From Marthasterias glacialis (Eukaryota; Echinodermata; Asteroidea; Forcipulatida; Asteriidae): a stretch of 64,000 bases of DNA. Of this stretch, positions 1 through 13,341 are shown piece by piece. A model generated the notes under the pieces. It did not search any database. It was not told where the DNA came from and saw only the letters and a program-made list of their open reading frames with translations. The position numbers and the translations under genes were made by a program. Numbering within the stretch: the stretch's first letter is position 1; each line of letters opens with the position of its first letter. The stretch is taken from NCBI GenBank assembly GCA_911728455.2, contig OU452229.1, forward strand, positions 18,604,754-18,668,753, in the 5' to 3' direction.

Positions 1-1200
1 GATCTGCTTCAGCGCGACTGACAGATTTACAAATAACACAGATTGATCAAGCTGATTATCCTCCCATTTTTTTCAAAAGTGTTGCTCAAATTTCAGCCGC
101 AGTGTAAAAAGGACATTCTGGGCTCCCAGCTCTGTTTCCTGCCAAATAAGCACGTCCTTTTGTTTGCTAGTAGGTCCCTGACCTCTTCATAGAAAGGATG
201 GCCGGCTATGAAAACTACTTTTGGTTTGTAGTCATCTCAAGGGAAAATCATCCGCTAACACATCCATTCAACCGGGAAGTCAAGGATTTCAGAGGTTTGC
301 TAGCCGACATCTGGAACATTGAGGTGTGAAGATAACGTTTTGATTGTTCCTTCCGTCTATCCATACAACAAGCCTGGACCTATGGCTATAATAACCATCC
401 TTTGGCCTATGCTCCAGTTGTTGAGGGGGGCGGGGCGGGGTGGGGGTGGTTCAGAATGAAGTTTATCCTTGTAAATTAAAACCCAATCTGTTGGAACAAT
501 TGGTAGGTTATTTCAAGGAGAGATAAACAGGCCATGAGGAGTTCAATAAAGGGCTACAACCAGGTACTCAGCTATCTCTAATCTAGGTCACGTAACACAA
601 TTATCTTCTTTTTTTTTTAGTTGGACCTCCCTCGATGAGATTTACAAAATGTGCCCTGTCATCATTTTTTACTACCTGATGATGATGGGCGAAACTCCAT
701 CTTACTATAACATCAAAACTTTGAAACAATCTGCTACAAGCAGTTTTCTCTGGCGATGTTTGTTTTACTGTGTTAAATTCAGTGCAGAATGTAACTGAAA
801 AAAAAAAATAATAATTCAGGTTTAGCTTTTAAAAAAACTTAGAAAAGTGTTCTGCTTTCCACAAGCTTATGAGCAAATCGAGTCAACGTTCATAATCGAA
901 CATTCAAAAGATAAGTTACTACAAATGCTGCATAGCACGCAATGCAGCATTTTTAATAACTTAACTCATGAAATTTGTGTCTACGCATGAACGGCCAGTC
1001 TATCTTTAATTTATCACCTGTTGTCCTGACAAACGTTCCCAAGTTCCTACAGAGCACATGAGGTGGTTTCCATGGTAATTATGCAATTGTTGCAGACGTC
1101 CAACCCTGCCACTGGTAAAATTTAGTGAAGCTGCGTCCCTAGTAAGTTGTGAATTTTACCGAATTAGGTTTGAATATGGGCCCAGCAAGGAGTCAACACG

Positions 1201-1580
1201 GTAATAATAATAATACACAGTTCTTATGTAGCACTTTATCACACCCGATGGGATATTCAAAGGGCTCAGTATTTTGTCATGCAAAGTGTGCGAAGTTACA
1301 TTTTGAAGTATGAGACCTGTTCCTTCATATAGCACCATGTAATGGTTAACAAGGTGCTGTGGCGCAATCTGCAGCCGATCAAACCAGGAACACCAGGGCA
1401 AACCCCTTCTCTTTGCGATAAGTGCACAGGGTTCTTTTACGCGTGCATTACACAACACATGGGACCTATGGCTTTATGCCCTGCTTAAGGACACAAGTGT
1501 CAAGACCAGGACTCGAACCCACGCTCTACTGATCAGAAAATCCAGAGCTGTTCTCATCAGCTCGGTCAAGACATGCCATA
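1201..1580 (-). repeat. Dispersed repeat family E, copy 1
   Basis: Shares with 23215-23470, 32230-32345 and 56133-56325 the blocks GGGACCTATGGCTTTATGCC, AAGGACACAAGTGTCAAGAC CAGGACTCGAACCCACGCTC and AACCAGGAACACCAGGG. A GTAATAATAATAATACACAG TTCTTATGTAGCACTTT module is shared with 33780. Probably a SINE or LINE tail. Confidence 0.55.
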
Positions 1581-2667
1581 TATGGAGGGGGGGGGGAAGG
1601 GGAGAGAGGTACGGTTAATGGTAAAGTTCCTTCAATTTGAAAGGAATTTATTCGAGGGAATGTGTTAATTTATCTGTCATTAAAGATAAGTTTATAAACA
1701 TGGAAGATCATTTTGGAAAAAAACTGCCATGCAAGGAATTTTTTTAAAAGCATGTTTAGGCCTGCAACACCACAAAAGGGTTGTGGGTCTATGAGCAACC
1801 ATAGTTATTGTGAATGATTTATCTATTTGCAACAGGAATTAAAATAACAAAAATTGCTATTGTGATTACAGTTTAAATGCTAAACTTAAGAAACGTTTCC
1901 TTAAAAACAAGCACACCACTGGAATAAATGTTGTATTCCAAAAGAATTCATGAAAACATTCTCACGGGAATAAAATCCGGTCTCCAGAAAGACTGTATAA
2001 ACACATTTTACCTTCAAAAACACCTGTAGAATGTATGTCTATGTTAAATATTTTTGTCTGGATGAATGTGCATGGGGAGAGAGTCAAGAGCTCTTGCCAA
2101 AAAACACATTAAAAAAAAACATGGTCTTCCCACTGACAAGGTAAGATAATAAACAAAGTTTATACGTTCCCCTTATGCGGGTACATTTGACAGCTGATCT
2201 TGAAAGTCTGACAGGAGTATGGTGTTTTGTTGTCCTTCATTTGATGAGGGTCCTGTAACGTGAGGTTTAGGGCTGATTTAACATCTTCACCTTGCAACCA
2301 TGTCCTTGATCTATGGTCAGAATGAACTGAAGAAAAGAGTCCAATCATGCCCCCAGCCCCCCCACCAGGAAAAGTTTATAGGAACTCAGTGGCAAGAGGA
2401 AATTAATCTCCAACCAACAGTGTTTTGTACCAAAGCCTGTCCCTCCATACAAACTATTCCAGGCCTGAATTTCATCTATGAAGGGGCGATATAAGGTCAT
2501 TTTCAAAAAGGCACAATGAGAATATTTTGAAGGGGTACAAAAGCCAGGACCAGGGGCAAAAGTTGTTATACCTCAATTTACCTCTGTGTAAGTGAAGGCC
2601 TGATTTATTTTTGGCTATACTAAAAAAAAAACAAAAAAAAAACTAAACAAACAAACAAAAATGGGAT

Positions 2668-2865
2668 TGGAACCTGCAAGCTCTGGATTAGCGTGCCAGT
2701 GCTTTACCAACTGAATTATCTAGCACTATGATGGCGGTCTTCTTATTTTGTACGTATCTTTGTTCGGGTGCAAGTCAGAAGCCCCTGAACAAAGATGTCA
2801 AAATCAGGAGACTGCCATCATAGGGCTAAATAGCTCTGGTAGAGCGCAGATTCAAATTCCGTCCT
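2668..2865 (-). mobile_element. tRNA-like SINE with inverted partner
   Basis: The minus strand contains TAATTCAGTTGGTAAAGCAC and TTGCAGGTTCCAATCC. The sequence TTGTTCGGGTGCAAGTCAGA AGCC and its near inverse make a second tRNA-like arm. Same layout as 50566-50735. Confidence 0.5.
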
Positions 2866-5800
2866 AGTTCATTTTACTTTGTTTACCAAAATTGAATGAA
2901 ATTTACCAAGACAGTTTCCCTTGTGTTTTGATAAAAAAACAAAAAAACATCTTAACTATATTTGGGGGGAAAAACAATCATAACTTCATTTGACCAAGGG
3001 CCCAACAAGCCAACCCCACACCCAACCCCACACCCAACCCCTGTATTAAAGATGAAGATTTACTCCTTACATGTACAGGACAGACTATATTTTACTGAAG
3101 TAGAAATGCCCACAAGAGAGTACCAATCAATTGGCAATGACCTCTGCCTACACTAAGTATCAAAACCAAACACTTAAAACTACACTATTAACCACTAAAC
3201 CAACAAACTGAGGAAAACAATCAGTCAGTATTTTCCTTATGAGGATTGTGGGATCCGGAACTCACGTCTGTTTAACGAGTGTGGTTCCCATCTTCCGTCA
3301 ACCAATTTTCTGCTCTGATTACTTTGTTTCAGAGCAGAAAATTGTTTTTTAAAAAAGGTTTGTCACTAAAGAGTTGCATAAAAACATATAGCAATTTGTT
3401 ATTTTTTTGTTTGATTTTTCTGGCCAATAAGTGGAGTTGTGATTCCTTCCGCTGAAGTTAAAAAATACTTTTGAAAAAATATTATTCAAAATTTTCACAG
3501 AGAAAAACTTTTAACCACTTTTAGGATTATTTTAAAACAAGTTCAGCATTCTGTTTAAGACTTAGCTCCTAATTCACATAGGTGGGGGAAAAAGAAGAGT
3601 AAATTTACAAAGTGTTATTAGCAATTACAGTCAAACTATTTGACCCTATTAGTATTGAAAATCCCCCTCCGTACTGATATCAACAAAATATCTGTCCATG
3701 ATTCAACTGTCAACAGCCAATGATCTGCCTCCTTTTCACCTCTGTGGGGGCGCTGTTTGAACTTTTCCACAGATAGAACCCTGAGAGCGCTGCATGAGTT
3801 ATTGTTTACGCAACTCATCATTTTTAGGACATTTTTAGTCTTTTAAAAACTAACTGATGTGCCACACTTGTGAACTTCAACATTTTTGTGTTTGTTGAAG
3901 CGATGGGTAGTATTCTAGGTTGTTTACTTTAAGTTTTCTTATGTTTTATCATCTTTTTCATTTTGGCTTTTATTTGGAGTACCAGTTGCTTGGTTTTCCA
4001 CTGTCTGTTAGTAAGAATTTTTTTATGAATTGTACTTTTACTAATCAAATTGTTTAACTTAATTTTATTGGGAGCTAAATGCCTTGGGGAAACAGTGATT
4101 TTGTTCACTTTTTTTAGTTCCTGTCCATCAATAAATGTATTTTCTGTACTGTACTATGTTATTTGTTTTGTATTTCTTATTTGACCGATGACAAACAAAT
4201 TGTAATAATATGAATAATAATAGTAGCGTAGGATGGGTCGTTTCTTCCAATATAAGCTCCAATTCAGAAAATTACTTGACTCTCATTCTCATGGTTAGTG
4301 CACATAAAAGAACCCAGACCACTTATCGTGAAAGAGCAGGGGTTTACCCCAGTGTTTATGGTTCAGATAGCAAGCATCCTTGTCTACAGGTTTCCTCAGG
4401 CTTCCAAGCTACAGTGATTAAGTTCACTTTTGAGGCATCCTTGGTTTTACTACCAGAAAATAAAAATAATAATAATAAAAAACCTTACACCCTGAAAAGA
4501 GTTAAGATTTTTCTTTTAGGATTTCCGAACTGTCAAACGTACCGTTTTAGTAGTGCCACTGAATTCCACGCTTGTGAACTTGTTGCTTTTACAACTGCCC
4601 AAAAGCGGATAAACAGTTGGATGAGACACCAACAATAACAAACGTCTGAAGAATTTGGGTCGGTTCCCAGAAACTAGAACAGATATGAAAAAAGTACAGC
4701 TCTTGTCCATGCACCATTATAGGGGTTATTGTCCTCAGTAGTCCTTTCAGAATGTTCCCACACCTCAGTGTCTCTAGACTGAACCGCAATGGAATCTTCA
4801 CACAAGTCTTGACATGAATGTTCCCTTCATTGACAAGAGTGCAACATGAGAAGATCTGATGATGCATTTAGTGGTAACTGTCTCCAACGATACCACTCCT
4901 TCGAAACCAAATATTTGAAGAATATGAGAGGTGCACTTCATCATTACATGATTTATCTCCACTGGGAACAAATTGTCACCGTCTTCACAAAGTGAGGAAT
5001 GTTTAAAAAAAATCACAAAATTGGCAAATCAGTTTTTTGTACAAATTCTTGACATACTCATTGCTGTTAACATTGTCAGCACATTTCAGGACCTAAGATG
5101 TAAAAGTTTTGTAATTACACTAATTAGCATGAGATTTGCATTCTGCATTTTCACAAAGTGACGATTCAAGATTTGCCACTTTACTTTAAAGTGACGAATG
5201 TGTTTAGGAATGAACAACTCATCAAAGCAGTTCTGTATGAATGAAGAAGTCAACTTTATTTTGGTATGGAAATTTAAAAGAAAAAATAGTAAGCAGTTCC
5301 CGAAACAGCAGTTTGGAAAATAGTTCAACTTCAAAAGTGATTTTCTCCAAACACAGAATTTTGGCTGTGTTGCAGATTCGTCACGAAATGCCAAAGTTGC
5401 CTTTTTACATAGGATTCTCTGTTAACCACGATCCACCCACCAGTGCTGATGGGCACAAATGGCGGTGGCTTTTTTATACATAAACCACCCATGATCCAGC
5501 CAAAAGAAATACTCCTCTCCAAAGATAGTCTACTGCCCTGGAAACAACTTTTTTTCATCCTCTCACTCTTCATCAATCTCCCCACTCCAAAACAATTCAT
5601 GTCAATCAAAAATACCACAAATGACGAAACAGATAAGTAAACAAATTTACACAGCAAAAATAAACACAAGAGTAAATTTAAATGAAGTTGTAAAAAAAAT
5701 GTCCACAAATTCCTCCATCCTACCTCTCTACGTACTTAATCTTACTTATCTCACTCAAACCCTATCCTTCAGCACCTCGATGCTCTTGCTCCCCCCAGAA

Positions 5801-7877
5801 AACATAGAAGGAAAAAATTTTAAACCAACATATTTTAAAAACCTGAAGCAAAAGAATTGTTCAACAATCAAACAAAACAAATGACAATTTTTAAGTCACA
5901 TTTGCCAACAATCTCGGCCTCACATCCGAAAACAAAATTCCACAGGGCCTTGGATGCAGCCAGCTTTGAGAGCAAGGTCAAACTGGTACCCTGGTATTAA
6001 AGGTCAACGAGGGACTAAGATTCAACTTCTGTCAACTTCTGTCTAGACAGGCCAAGGACACCATGGAAACAAAAGTAGATTTAGGAACTTAATGGTAACA
6101 CTTGCTGAGAGTTATACAGGGTTTTCCGCATAGGATGGATGGGAGGACAAAAAGGAGGAGGGGGAGGGGCAGGAAAGAGAAGGAAAAAAAAACATGTTTA
6201 GATGATGTCGGAAACAAACAGACCTTGTTACTATGGAGGCAGTTATTCAAAACATCTATGGTGTTACTGAGTGACATATTCATGAGCAAAAATAAGGAAC
6301 TGATGCTGTTTTCTACAAAGCATGACCGCCACTACAGATAATGGGAGTGTATGGTATGTGTTCTGTATTACCCCCCCCTCTTCTAAGCACAACCCCCCCC
6401 CCCCTCTTCCTGTGTCCAAAGGAATTAAAACTTTCAACTGGTTTAAGTTTCTTTGACAGATTTATGATTCTTCAATTGTTTGAACAAGGAGGCCCTCCCT
6501 CCATGAACAAGCGCCTAAGGTCTTTTATCTACACAAAACAAAAGTCTTGATAAAAATGCAGGTTTAATCCTGGTATTGGCAGAGGTCATACTCTATGGGA
6601 ACAGTTTTATACTGACAAATCAAATTTGTTAAGCCTTTTAATAACACTTTCTCTGATTCTTATTTTTATAGTTTTTTTTTTAAATACTTTGACAGATATT
6701 TAGATTGACAATCTTGGGCTTGCCAGTCTTTATTTTCTAGCCAACCACAGACAGCCACATTGTCCCCAAGACTTTTTGTCACACCATCATTTCAGACTCA
6801 AATTCTGGGACACCAGACAACAGGGTTGATACAAGTTGGGGTGATATCCTTTAAGATCCAGGCCTGCTGTTATTTAGACCTTTTCTCAACCACTTCTCAG
6901 ACCAACCCAACCAAAGTCAGCCACACAGCCTCCCTCCCTCTAGGTTCTCTTCCACTGTCCCAGGCCTGACCTGCCACATGTTGCAGAGAGCGCTGAAATA
7001 GGAGCCACTTTACATTAGGTTCACACAGCTGGGGGCTGTTTTTCTTACCATACCAGCTGCTACCAGTCTGTCAAAGCCAAGATGTGCACTTTTCTTGAGA
7101 CGTGGCCCCCAAGGTACCTTCAATTAAGACTGAAGGATTTCTCTTTTTGACCCCCAGATGGTGGATTCCTACCAATCTTCACCTCTATAAAACTTGTTTT
7201 TTTCACCACTTTTTTTTTTTGCAAACCTGGCAAGAAAGGCCAGGGTCCTTGGTAAAAGGTTTAAGAATGAAAATAAACACAAAATAATATAAAAAAAACC
7301 AAAGGGTGGGGCATGCCCCCCCCCAAAAAAAATATAAGAATAAAAGGAAACAAGCAGTTTTGTTTGTGTGAAATTTTGTAAGAAAACAAGAAAATTGGTT
7401 ATTTGTGAGTTGATTTTTGTTGCAAAATTCCTTTATAGTTTCGACTTTTCCTATCTTCTTAATATTTTATTGATCAAGAACAACATCGAGAAAACACTAA
7501 CTGCTCTAGAGATTAAGTAGCTGACAACACAAGAGGGCAATATACAAGATTAGGGACTCCTCAGAATCAGACAAAAAATGCTGATGTAAACGTTTTTGGA
7601 GTGATGTTAAAAATAAAGACAACCAATAGAGGGCAGCAGACAAGAAAAGTGGTCAGGTACAATCGGGGAAAGGGTAAAGAATTTTTAGTTCGGGATTTAT
7701 ATGACTACCAATAAAAGTAGAAAGGTTGCAAAATCTTTCAATGACAGAAGACAGAATTATGATTTTGCCATTAACTGTCATGAGTTTCCCAATCTGAAAT
7801 ACCTTATTCTCCAACATTAATTGAATTCCCCTTTTTCCAGGGATGCCCAAAATGACAACTTTTCTTTTATTCCTTAA

Positions 7878-8463
7878 CCAGTAGCCGCCGGGATTATTTT
7901 CTCTGAATTGCTGGAATAGTTTTTTCTTTGAAAGCACAAAAACCTTGCCTTGTCAAAGCCAACAGAACAAAGATTCTCTTCATAGCACCAGGATTTTTGT
8001 TTTCTGTATCAAGAAAATGTCAAATACCTGTACCGTGAATTGCAAAACCTCGGCAGTGGGCTACGGCACTGGATTAGTACTAACCCTCGAACCAAGGCTG
8101 GATCCCCGGTTCACTCAGCCTTACCTCCATGGGGCCGAAATTCAAAGAATAAACAATGGTGGAAGCCTCTCAATGTCTCATGATCCTCATCTTGGAACAA
8201 AAGGACAAACGTCTGGAATCGGGGATCACACAGTAACCCCCGCATAATAGTCTAAAATCGGCGAAAAAATTTAAAACCATGTTGTTTGGTTTATGGTTTA
8301 TGTTTCCTTTGTGTGTGGGTGAAACAAACCGTTAGACGGCGTCTGTGCATGCTCAGTGGTGGAATGTCCGGGCAGCCTTTGTTCTGGTATTCCAATTTTA
8401 CACAATGGCCTGCTTGAATGTCGTTTGCTGACTTGGACAATATTTGCACGTCGTGTAAAGTGG
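7878..8463 (+). mobile_element. piggyBac-like MITE, family B, full-length copy
   Basis: Bounded by TTAA at 7874-7877 and 8464-8467. The left end reads CCAGTAGCCGCCGGGA. The interior shares long blocks with the other copies, for example AACAAAGATTCTCTT, GAATTGCAAAACCTCGGC, ATAAACAATGGTGGAAGCCT and GGAATCGGGGATCACACA. It has no transposase. Open frames inside are remnants or chance. Confidence 0.75.
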
Positions 8464-8915
8464 TTAAAGATGGGATTACATAATCACACACAAATAATAT
8501 TTCAATATGATAGCTTACTGATTATAAAGTTCATACCAGTACCATAGAAATATTCCAGACCCCACAAATCACCGTATCTTATTTCAATTGCTGCAATTGA
8601 AGTATGCACAGTATATGCACAAAAACCCTAAAAAATATAAATCATTTTTCGTTGATCACCGGATTTGATGAAATCTCACAGGCTGGTTGCACAGTGAGTT
8701 TGTTGAAGACTAGAGGATGGGATAGAGATCTAACTCCACCAACAATACGCCATTTGAAAATTAGATTTAAAAAAATAATAATAATAATTGTTAACAAATA
8801 AGCACAGTGCTCACTGGAACCATGGAGAATGCCAGAAATAGGTGCAAACAAGTGAAAAATACAATAATGTGATTAAGGACAAACATTTACAACAAAACTA
8901 GTCTAATACAAGTTA

Positions 8916-9101
8916 CTAGTACAAGGCCTTAAGAAGCTTGTGCGCCCTGGAACAGAAGGCCTTGGTCCCTGATGTTGTAGGGCGACCGACGGTGGCGTCT
9001 GAAAGACTGTTCCACACTGGAAGGATTGCGGGCATGAAGGAACGGTCGTGTTGGGCAAGTGACCAGTGCCCACTCCCCTTCTTGTCAGTAAGCCCCTGCA
9101 C
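8916..9101 (-). pseudogene. LINE-type reverse transcriptase C-terminal fragment
   Basis: The minus strand carries DRSFMPAILPVWNSLSDATV followed by a short tail and stop at 8916. Phe-x-Pro-x-x-x-x-x-Trp-Asn-Ser-Leu is the familiar C-terminal motif of non-LTR retrotransposon reverse transcriptases. Nothing of the catalytic domain is present, so this is a 5'-truncated, dead copy. Confidence 0.55.
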
Positions 9102-9198
9102 ATTTTAATAACGTCTTGTACAACCAGTCACAAGTTACCACTTAAATTTGAATTTCTCAGGCTGTATCGACAGTTGCTATGTCATATGGTTCGGGGCA

Positions 9199-9389
9199 CC
9201 TTTTGCGTAGTTACGTATGGGACGGTGAACACCCATACACAATCTGAGACTTTCAAACGGTCCTCATTTACAGTTCTTACCAGTAGTACGCACACTTAGA
9301 ACTACACACACAGTACTGAGCATGTGCACGTATGCTCAGAACTGTCAAAAAGGACTGTTGTGCTGGTGCCGCCAGCAGCGTCTCAAAAG
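9199..9389. repeat. Dispersed repeat family F, copy 1
   Basis: AACGGTCCTCATTTACAGTT CT, GAGCATGTGCACGTATGCTC AGAACTGTCAAAA, GCCGCCAGCAGCGTCTCAAA AG are shared with 19722-19862. Each copy has an internal inverted repeat around the AGAACT motif. Confidence 0.55.
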
Positions 9390-9559
9390 ACTCCTATTCT
9401 GAATGAATGTGCATGGCACAATGATAACAGGGTTTGCCCACCAGGAGGTTGCTACAGCTTATTAGTGTAAGATTAATTCAAGATAAACCTTTTTTGGTAG
9501 AATTCATAATGTAATCACAAAAGGATTTATTCAATTTCATAGAAGTAATAACTGCATCC

Positions 9560-9840
9560 GAGACGTATATAAATAAGTTCGATAAGCGCTGTATACTCAG
9601 TGCTTTCCCCGAGTCCTGCAGACAAAAAAAAAAACACAGGCACACCACTTGGGTGGGATTCGAACACGTGACCCCCACATTCTAGGGCAGACATCTTAAC
9701 CACTAGACCAAGCATGTTTGGTGATGAGAGGCCAGTTCGAATCCAGTCATCAGCAGTGGCTACTGCACACAATTAACCAATGTAATAATTGCATCAGGGA
9801 TGAAGAATAATACTTTGCCACAAAGTTACCAAACAATTTC
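9560..9840 (-). mobile_element. tRNA-derived SINE, copy 1
   Basis: The minus strand holds a tRNA-like head with A box TGGTCTAGTGGTTAAGA and B box GTTCGAATCC. The flanking sequence is shared with 28.6-28.9 kb (AGGCCAGTTCGAATCCAGTC, TGTAATAATTGCATCAGGGA). Not a functional tRNA: stems are mismatched. Confidence 0.6.
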
Positions 9841-9914
9841 TAAAAAAAAAAATGACAACACTTAAGGCGAAACAATCATCAGTTTTTCTAAGTTCCATTT
9901 TATCTTTCATCAAC

Positions 9915-10072
9915 AGACGTACTAGTCACTTAAGTAACCAGTGCCTAGTACTAGTTACTATTAGAACTGGTAATTAGGGCTTAGTACTACTTACTTTTGT
10001 AACTAGTAACTGGTGCTTAGAACTACTTACTTTTATAACTAGTAAGTGCTTAGTACTAGTTACTTTAATTGC
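9915..10072. repeat. Degenerate minisatellite of ACTAGTAACTGGTGCTTAG type
   Basis: Several imperfect units of about 40-50 bp built from TTACTTTTGTAACTAGTAAC TGGTGCTTAG. Very rich in CTAG and TTAC. No gene. Confidence 0.6.
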
Positions 10073-10276
10073 AAGATATCGATCGATAACACTGAGTAAA
10101 ATAAAAATATTTTATGACTTGTGTACAAAAATAGTAAATCCTTTAACTTTATGAGATATGGTACATGAATTTGCACTATTTACTTGCATCCAATTGTTAG
10201 GGTATGCTTTCTATTCTAAGTCCCATCAAAGAACAATTGGAGAGGGCATATCATGCATCTAAATACCAATTAAGTT

Positions 10277-10594
10277 CAAAATTTCTACTTTATCAGAAAG
10301 GAATTACAGAAACAAAAACCACTTTGGTAGAAAATAACAGTTCTTTAAAGGCTTCTTAATGAAAGTTGAGGATTTCAGAAGTTTTTTTTTTAAATAGGCA
10401 AAGATTGATCTATAAAAAAACTCTTTTGGTGAGTACAAAATTTCTACTTTATCAGAAAGGAATTACAGAAACAAAAACCACTTTGGTAGAAAATAACAGT
10501 TCTTTAAAGGCTTCTTAATGAAAGTTGAGGATTTCAGAAGTTTTTTTTTTAAATAGGCAAAGATTGATCTATAAAAAAACTCTTTTGGTGAGTA
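10277..10594. repeat. Perfect 159-bp tandem duplication
   Basis: 10277-10435 and 10436-10594 read identically as far as I can compare them, including an internal T-run of ten. Unit begins CAAAATTTCTACTTTATCAG and ends TTTTGGTGAGTA. Not related to other repeats here. Confidence 0.9.
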
Positions 10595-12400
10595 CAACGT
10601 AACAAGAATAATAAAACTCCAAACATGTTGTAAAACGATGAATCAGTCCTTTTCAATTTCAGAAATATAAGACGAGTTAAAGTACTGACAAAAAGGGTGA
10701 ATATGTAGGCTAATTAATGAAAAAATATTTCAAAATAAGACTGTGACTACATAACATTTTTAACCACCTCAGTAGCACAAACTATATTACTAATTAAGTT
10801 TTGTTTTTAAACTTAACATTCACTGTTTCAAATCTTGCAGTGCTCTCAAATGAAATTAATATATCAAAAGACTTCAAATCAGCAACCTCATTCTTAAACT
10901 TTATGAAATAGCAGTTTGAAATTCTATCGACTCTACAAAAATTAAACTTGCATATGTTGGCACAAAATTCATCAGGTAACAGTAATGCACAAATTCATAC
11001 TATTCAACAATGTATAGATATATAACATCTGTAGTACTAACATTTATTACAATTACATGGAGGCAGATAGGTTCTTCACCATCCTTTACAAGAATACTAG
11101 TTTTGACTGAATGTACTGCAAAGCTAAAATTAATATTCAATCATAGCAATGGGGTCCTTGTACTGGCGTCACAAGCTCCTACCTGCCCATGGTCTGCCAT
11201 TTTTGGGAGTGAAACTACATGCAAAGATACGATGCGCATCGAACTGCGCGTGTGTTGACTAAAATGTGCCTGCACAATAACACACGGGGAAACTGACTCC
11301 AAAAAACGGCACAAGCAAGACACTTGGGTTGACGGAGTCAGATGAATTGGGTCAACAGACCTCATGCACTGACGTCTGATGGTGTCTGCCCATGGTCTGC
11401 CATTTTGGGAGTGAAGATATGGCACGCCACACAACACACAGGGAATCGGACTCCCAAATTGGCACAACAATGCATCATGGGTGATGACGTCAGGTATATA
11501 TGGTCACTAGAAACATTTAGATGTTTGTGTTACCATAGTCAGACAATATGATTAAATAAGACTTCTAAGAGGTGCAGCATTGGTCAGTCAAAAACTTTAG
11601 CTTAAAAAAAAGTTTGACTTTCTCACTCAACATAAAAACAATAATTGAAAAATGAAAGAATAAATTTAGCCCATAGTAACAAGTTATGCTGACATGACCA
11701 ATGCTGCGTCTTGACCTCACAGAACAACTCAGTCGCCACGACAAATTGTAGATGTTGAGAAAGCGAAAAACTTACCTTATACCTCTCTTAATGTTGTCCA
11801 AAAAAAAAATTAATGAACATATTTACATAAATATACTGGTCGTCCGATAGGCCACCTGACAAGTCAACTGACAGTCACATGACCTAATGTTAGACCACAA
11901 CAATAGGTGTGTTTCCAGTAGAAATAGTCAGAGCTGAAAGTTATACAGGCTCAGGAAACATTTTATCATTTTTTTTTTAAACAAAATTAGTGAAGGAAAT
12001 CAATCATGAAACAAGAGTAAAAACATATTTGCTCCTTCCATTGCTATGAAACACACCTATTATTCAACTTTTACTTCACTGAAAGATAAAGTTTAACCTC
12101 AACCATGCATAGAACATGAACACAATTTATGCGTTAATAATTAATAATCAGAAGTGATGTTAATGCTATGATGAAACTTAATTAGTAAAAAAATTTTAAC
12201 ACAAATGTTGTCCATCTGAAAGTCTGTCAAAAAATTGGATGATATTTTCTAGCTTAATTTCCTGTTAACTACAGACATTTGTATCAGCAAGAAACTTATC
12301 TTCACTTGTGTACAATTAAGTGAAAATAGAATAAGGCACGATGCTTCATAATCCAAAAGTTTACATTAAATTGTGTTGTTGTATTTTGTATTGTTTTTTT
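10595..12400. other. Intergenic, nothing recognised
   Basis: AT-rich sequence. Around 11150-11460 two similar stretches (CCTGCCCATGGTCTGCCATT TTTGGGAGTG and CTGCCCATGGTCTGCCATTT TGGGAGTG) form a local direct repeat about 210 bp apart. Frames on both strands there follow the repeat and look non-coding. Confidence 0.5.
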
Positions 12401-12417
12401 TGCACAGCTATCTTTAA

Positions 12418-12791
12418 CCAGTTAATGCCGGGGTTTTCAAAATTCTTCCTTGCCATCTGATGGGGTTAATTTCTCCGAACAGCCAGAATAATTTTTCTAT
12501 GAGAATACCGCTGGCACAAATTAAACAATGCCAAGAGAACAAAGATCCTCATTGAAGCATTGGGATTTTTGGTTCCTCTTTCGAGAAGATAACAGATTCA
12601 TTCAGCATGAATTGCAAAACCTCGGCAATGAGACACAGCCAATAATGAGTCCAACAGATGGAACCAAGGCTGGAATCTCGGTTCACTCAGACTTTACCTC
12701 CATTGAGCTGAAATACAATGATAAAAAATGGTTGAAGTCTCTCGATGTTTGGTAATCTCCTTCTTATAACAAAAGGACCAGCGTTAACTGG
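12418..12791 (+). mobile_element. piggyBac-like MITE, family B, internally deleted copy
   Basis: TTAA at 12414-12417, left end CCAGTTAATGCCGGGG, right end CCAGCGTTAACTGG followed by TAAA (a decayed TTAA). The two ends are inverted copies of each other. Interior matches the other copies through ACAAAGATCCTC, GAATTGCAAAACCTCGGCAA and the CTCTCGATGTTTGGTAATC block, then jumps to the right end, so it is about 220 bp shorter. Confidence 0.75.
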
Positions 12792-13341
12792 TAAAGCAAA
12801 CAAGGCACAAGTCTTCAGAAAACTTCTCATTGAAAACAATTCTTCCCTAAAACTGGGAATTTTTTAACTCAAAAAATTCTGAGAGGAATTTAAAGCACAA
12901 TGAAACACAGACAGTATAATGTTTTATAAGTAAACACGTACCAAATATAGAATAAGTTGAGTTGAGATAACAATGAGTTAATAGCGAATATGAATAGTCC
13001 TTACAAAAGTATCTCATGTATATTCTAAACCTTATAGGAAATAACTTTCAACAAGTTAGATAGAAATATACAATAAATTTATAGCACTCTTGGCGATTTT
13101 GTTGTGTGTTCTGAAGTAAGTCAAACTTTGCTGATCAGGGATCCAAAATTCAGACCAAAAATGGCTTCACTTAGAGAATCCACAGATAATGTAATCAATA
13201 ACATCATTTCTTTACAAAAGTATTATTATTATTACTAGCCTTGTGGTGGGCAAATCCAAGAATTCGCACAGCTACGTATGGGACATTCCCAAAGTTTAAA
13301 CCTCTGAAAAGCATTTAAGACAGTCATTGATTTCAGTGCGT

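Larger units (their letters stand above)
1..8900. other. Intergenic, no gene supported
   Basis: No exon with credible splice sites and family similarity is visible. Contents are the SINE-like repeats at 1201 and 2668, the family B element at 7878, a G-rich tract at 424-450, A/T-rich low-complexity sequence and scattered short open frames. The 142-codon frame at 4210 is not recognisable and ends in AT-rich sequence. A protein-like piece at 98-241 (minus) is listed as a finding. Confidence 0.6.

Noticed and set aside
4210..4638. 142-codon plus-strand open frame
   Set aside because: Asn/Lys-rich low-complexity ends, no domain, and no splice context; probably chance in repeat-derived sequence.
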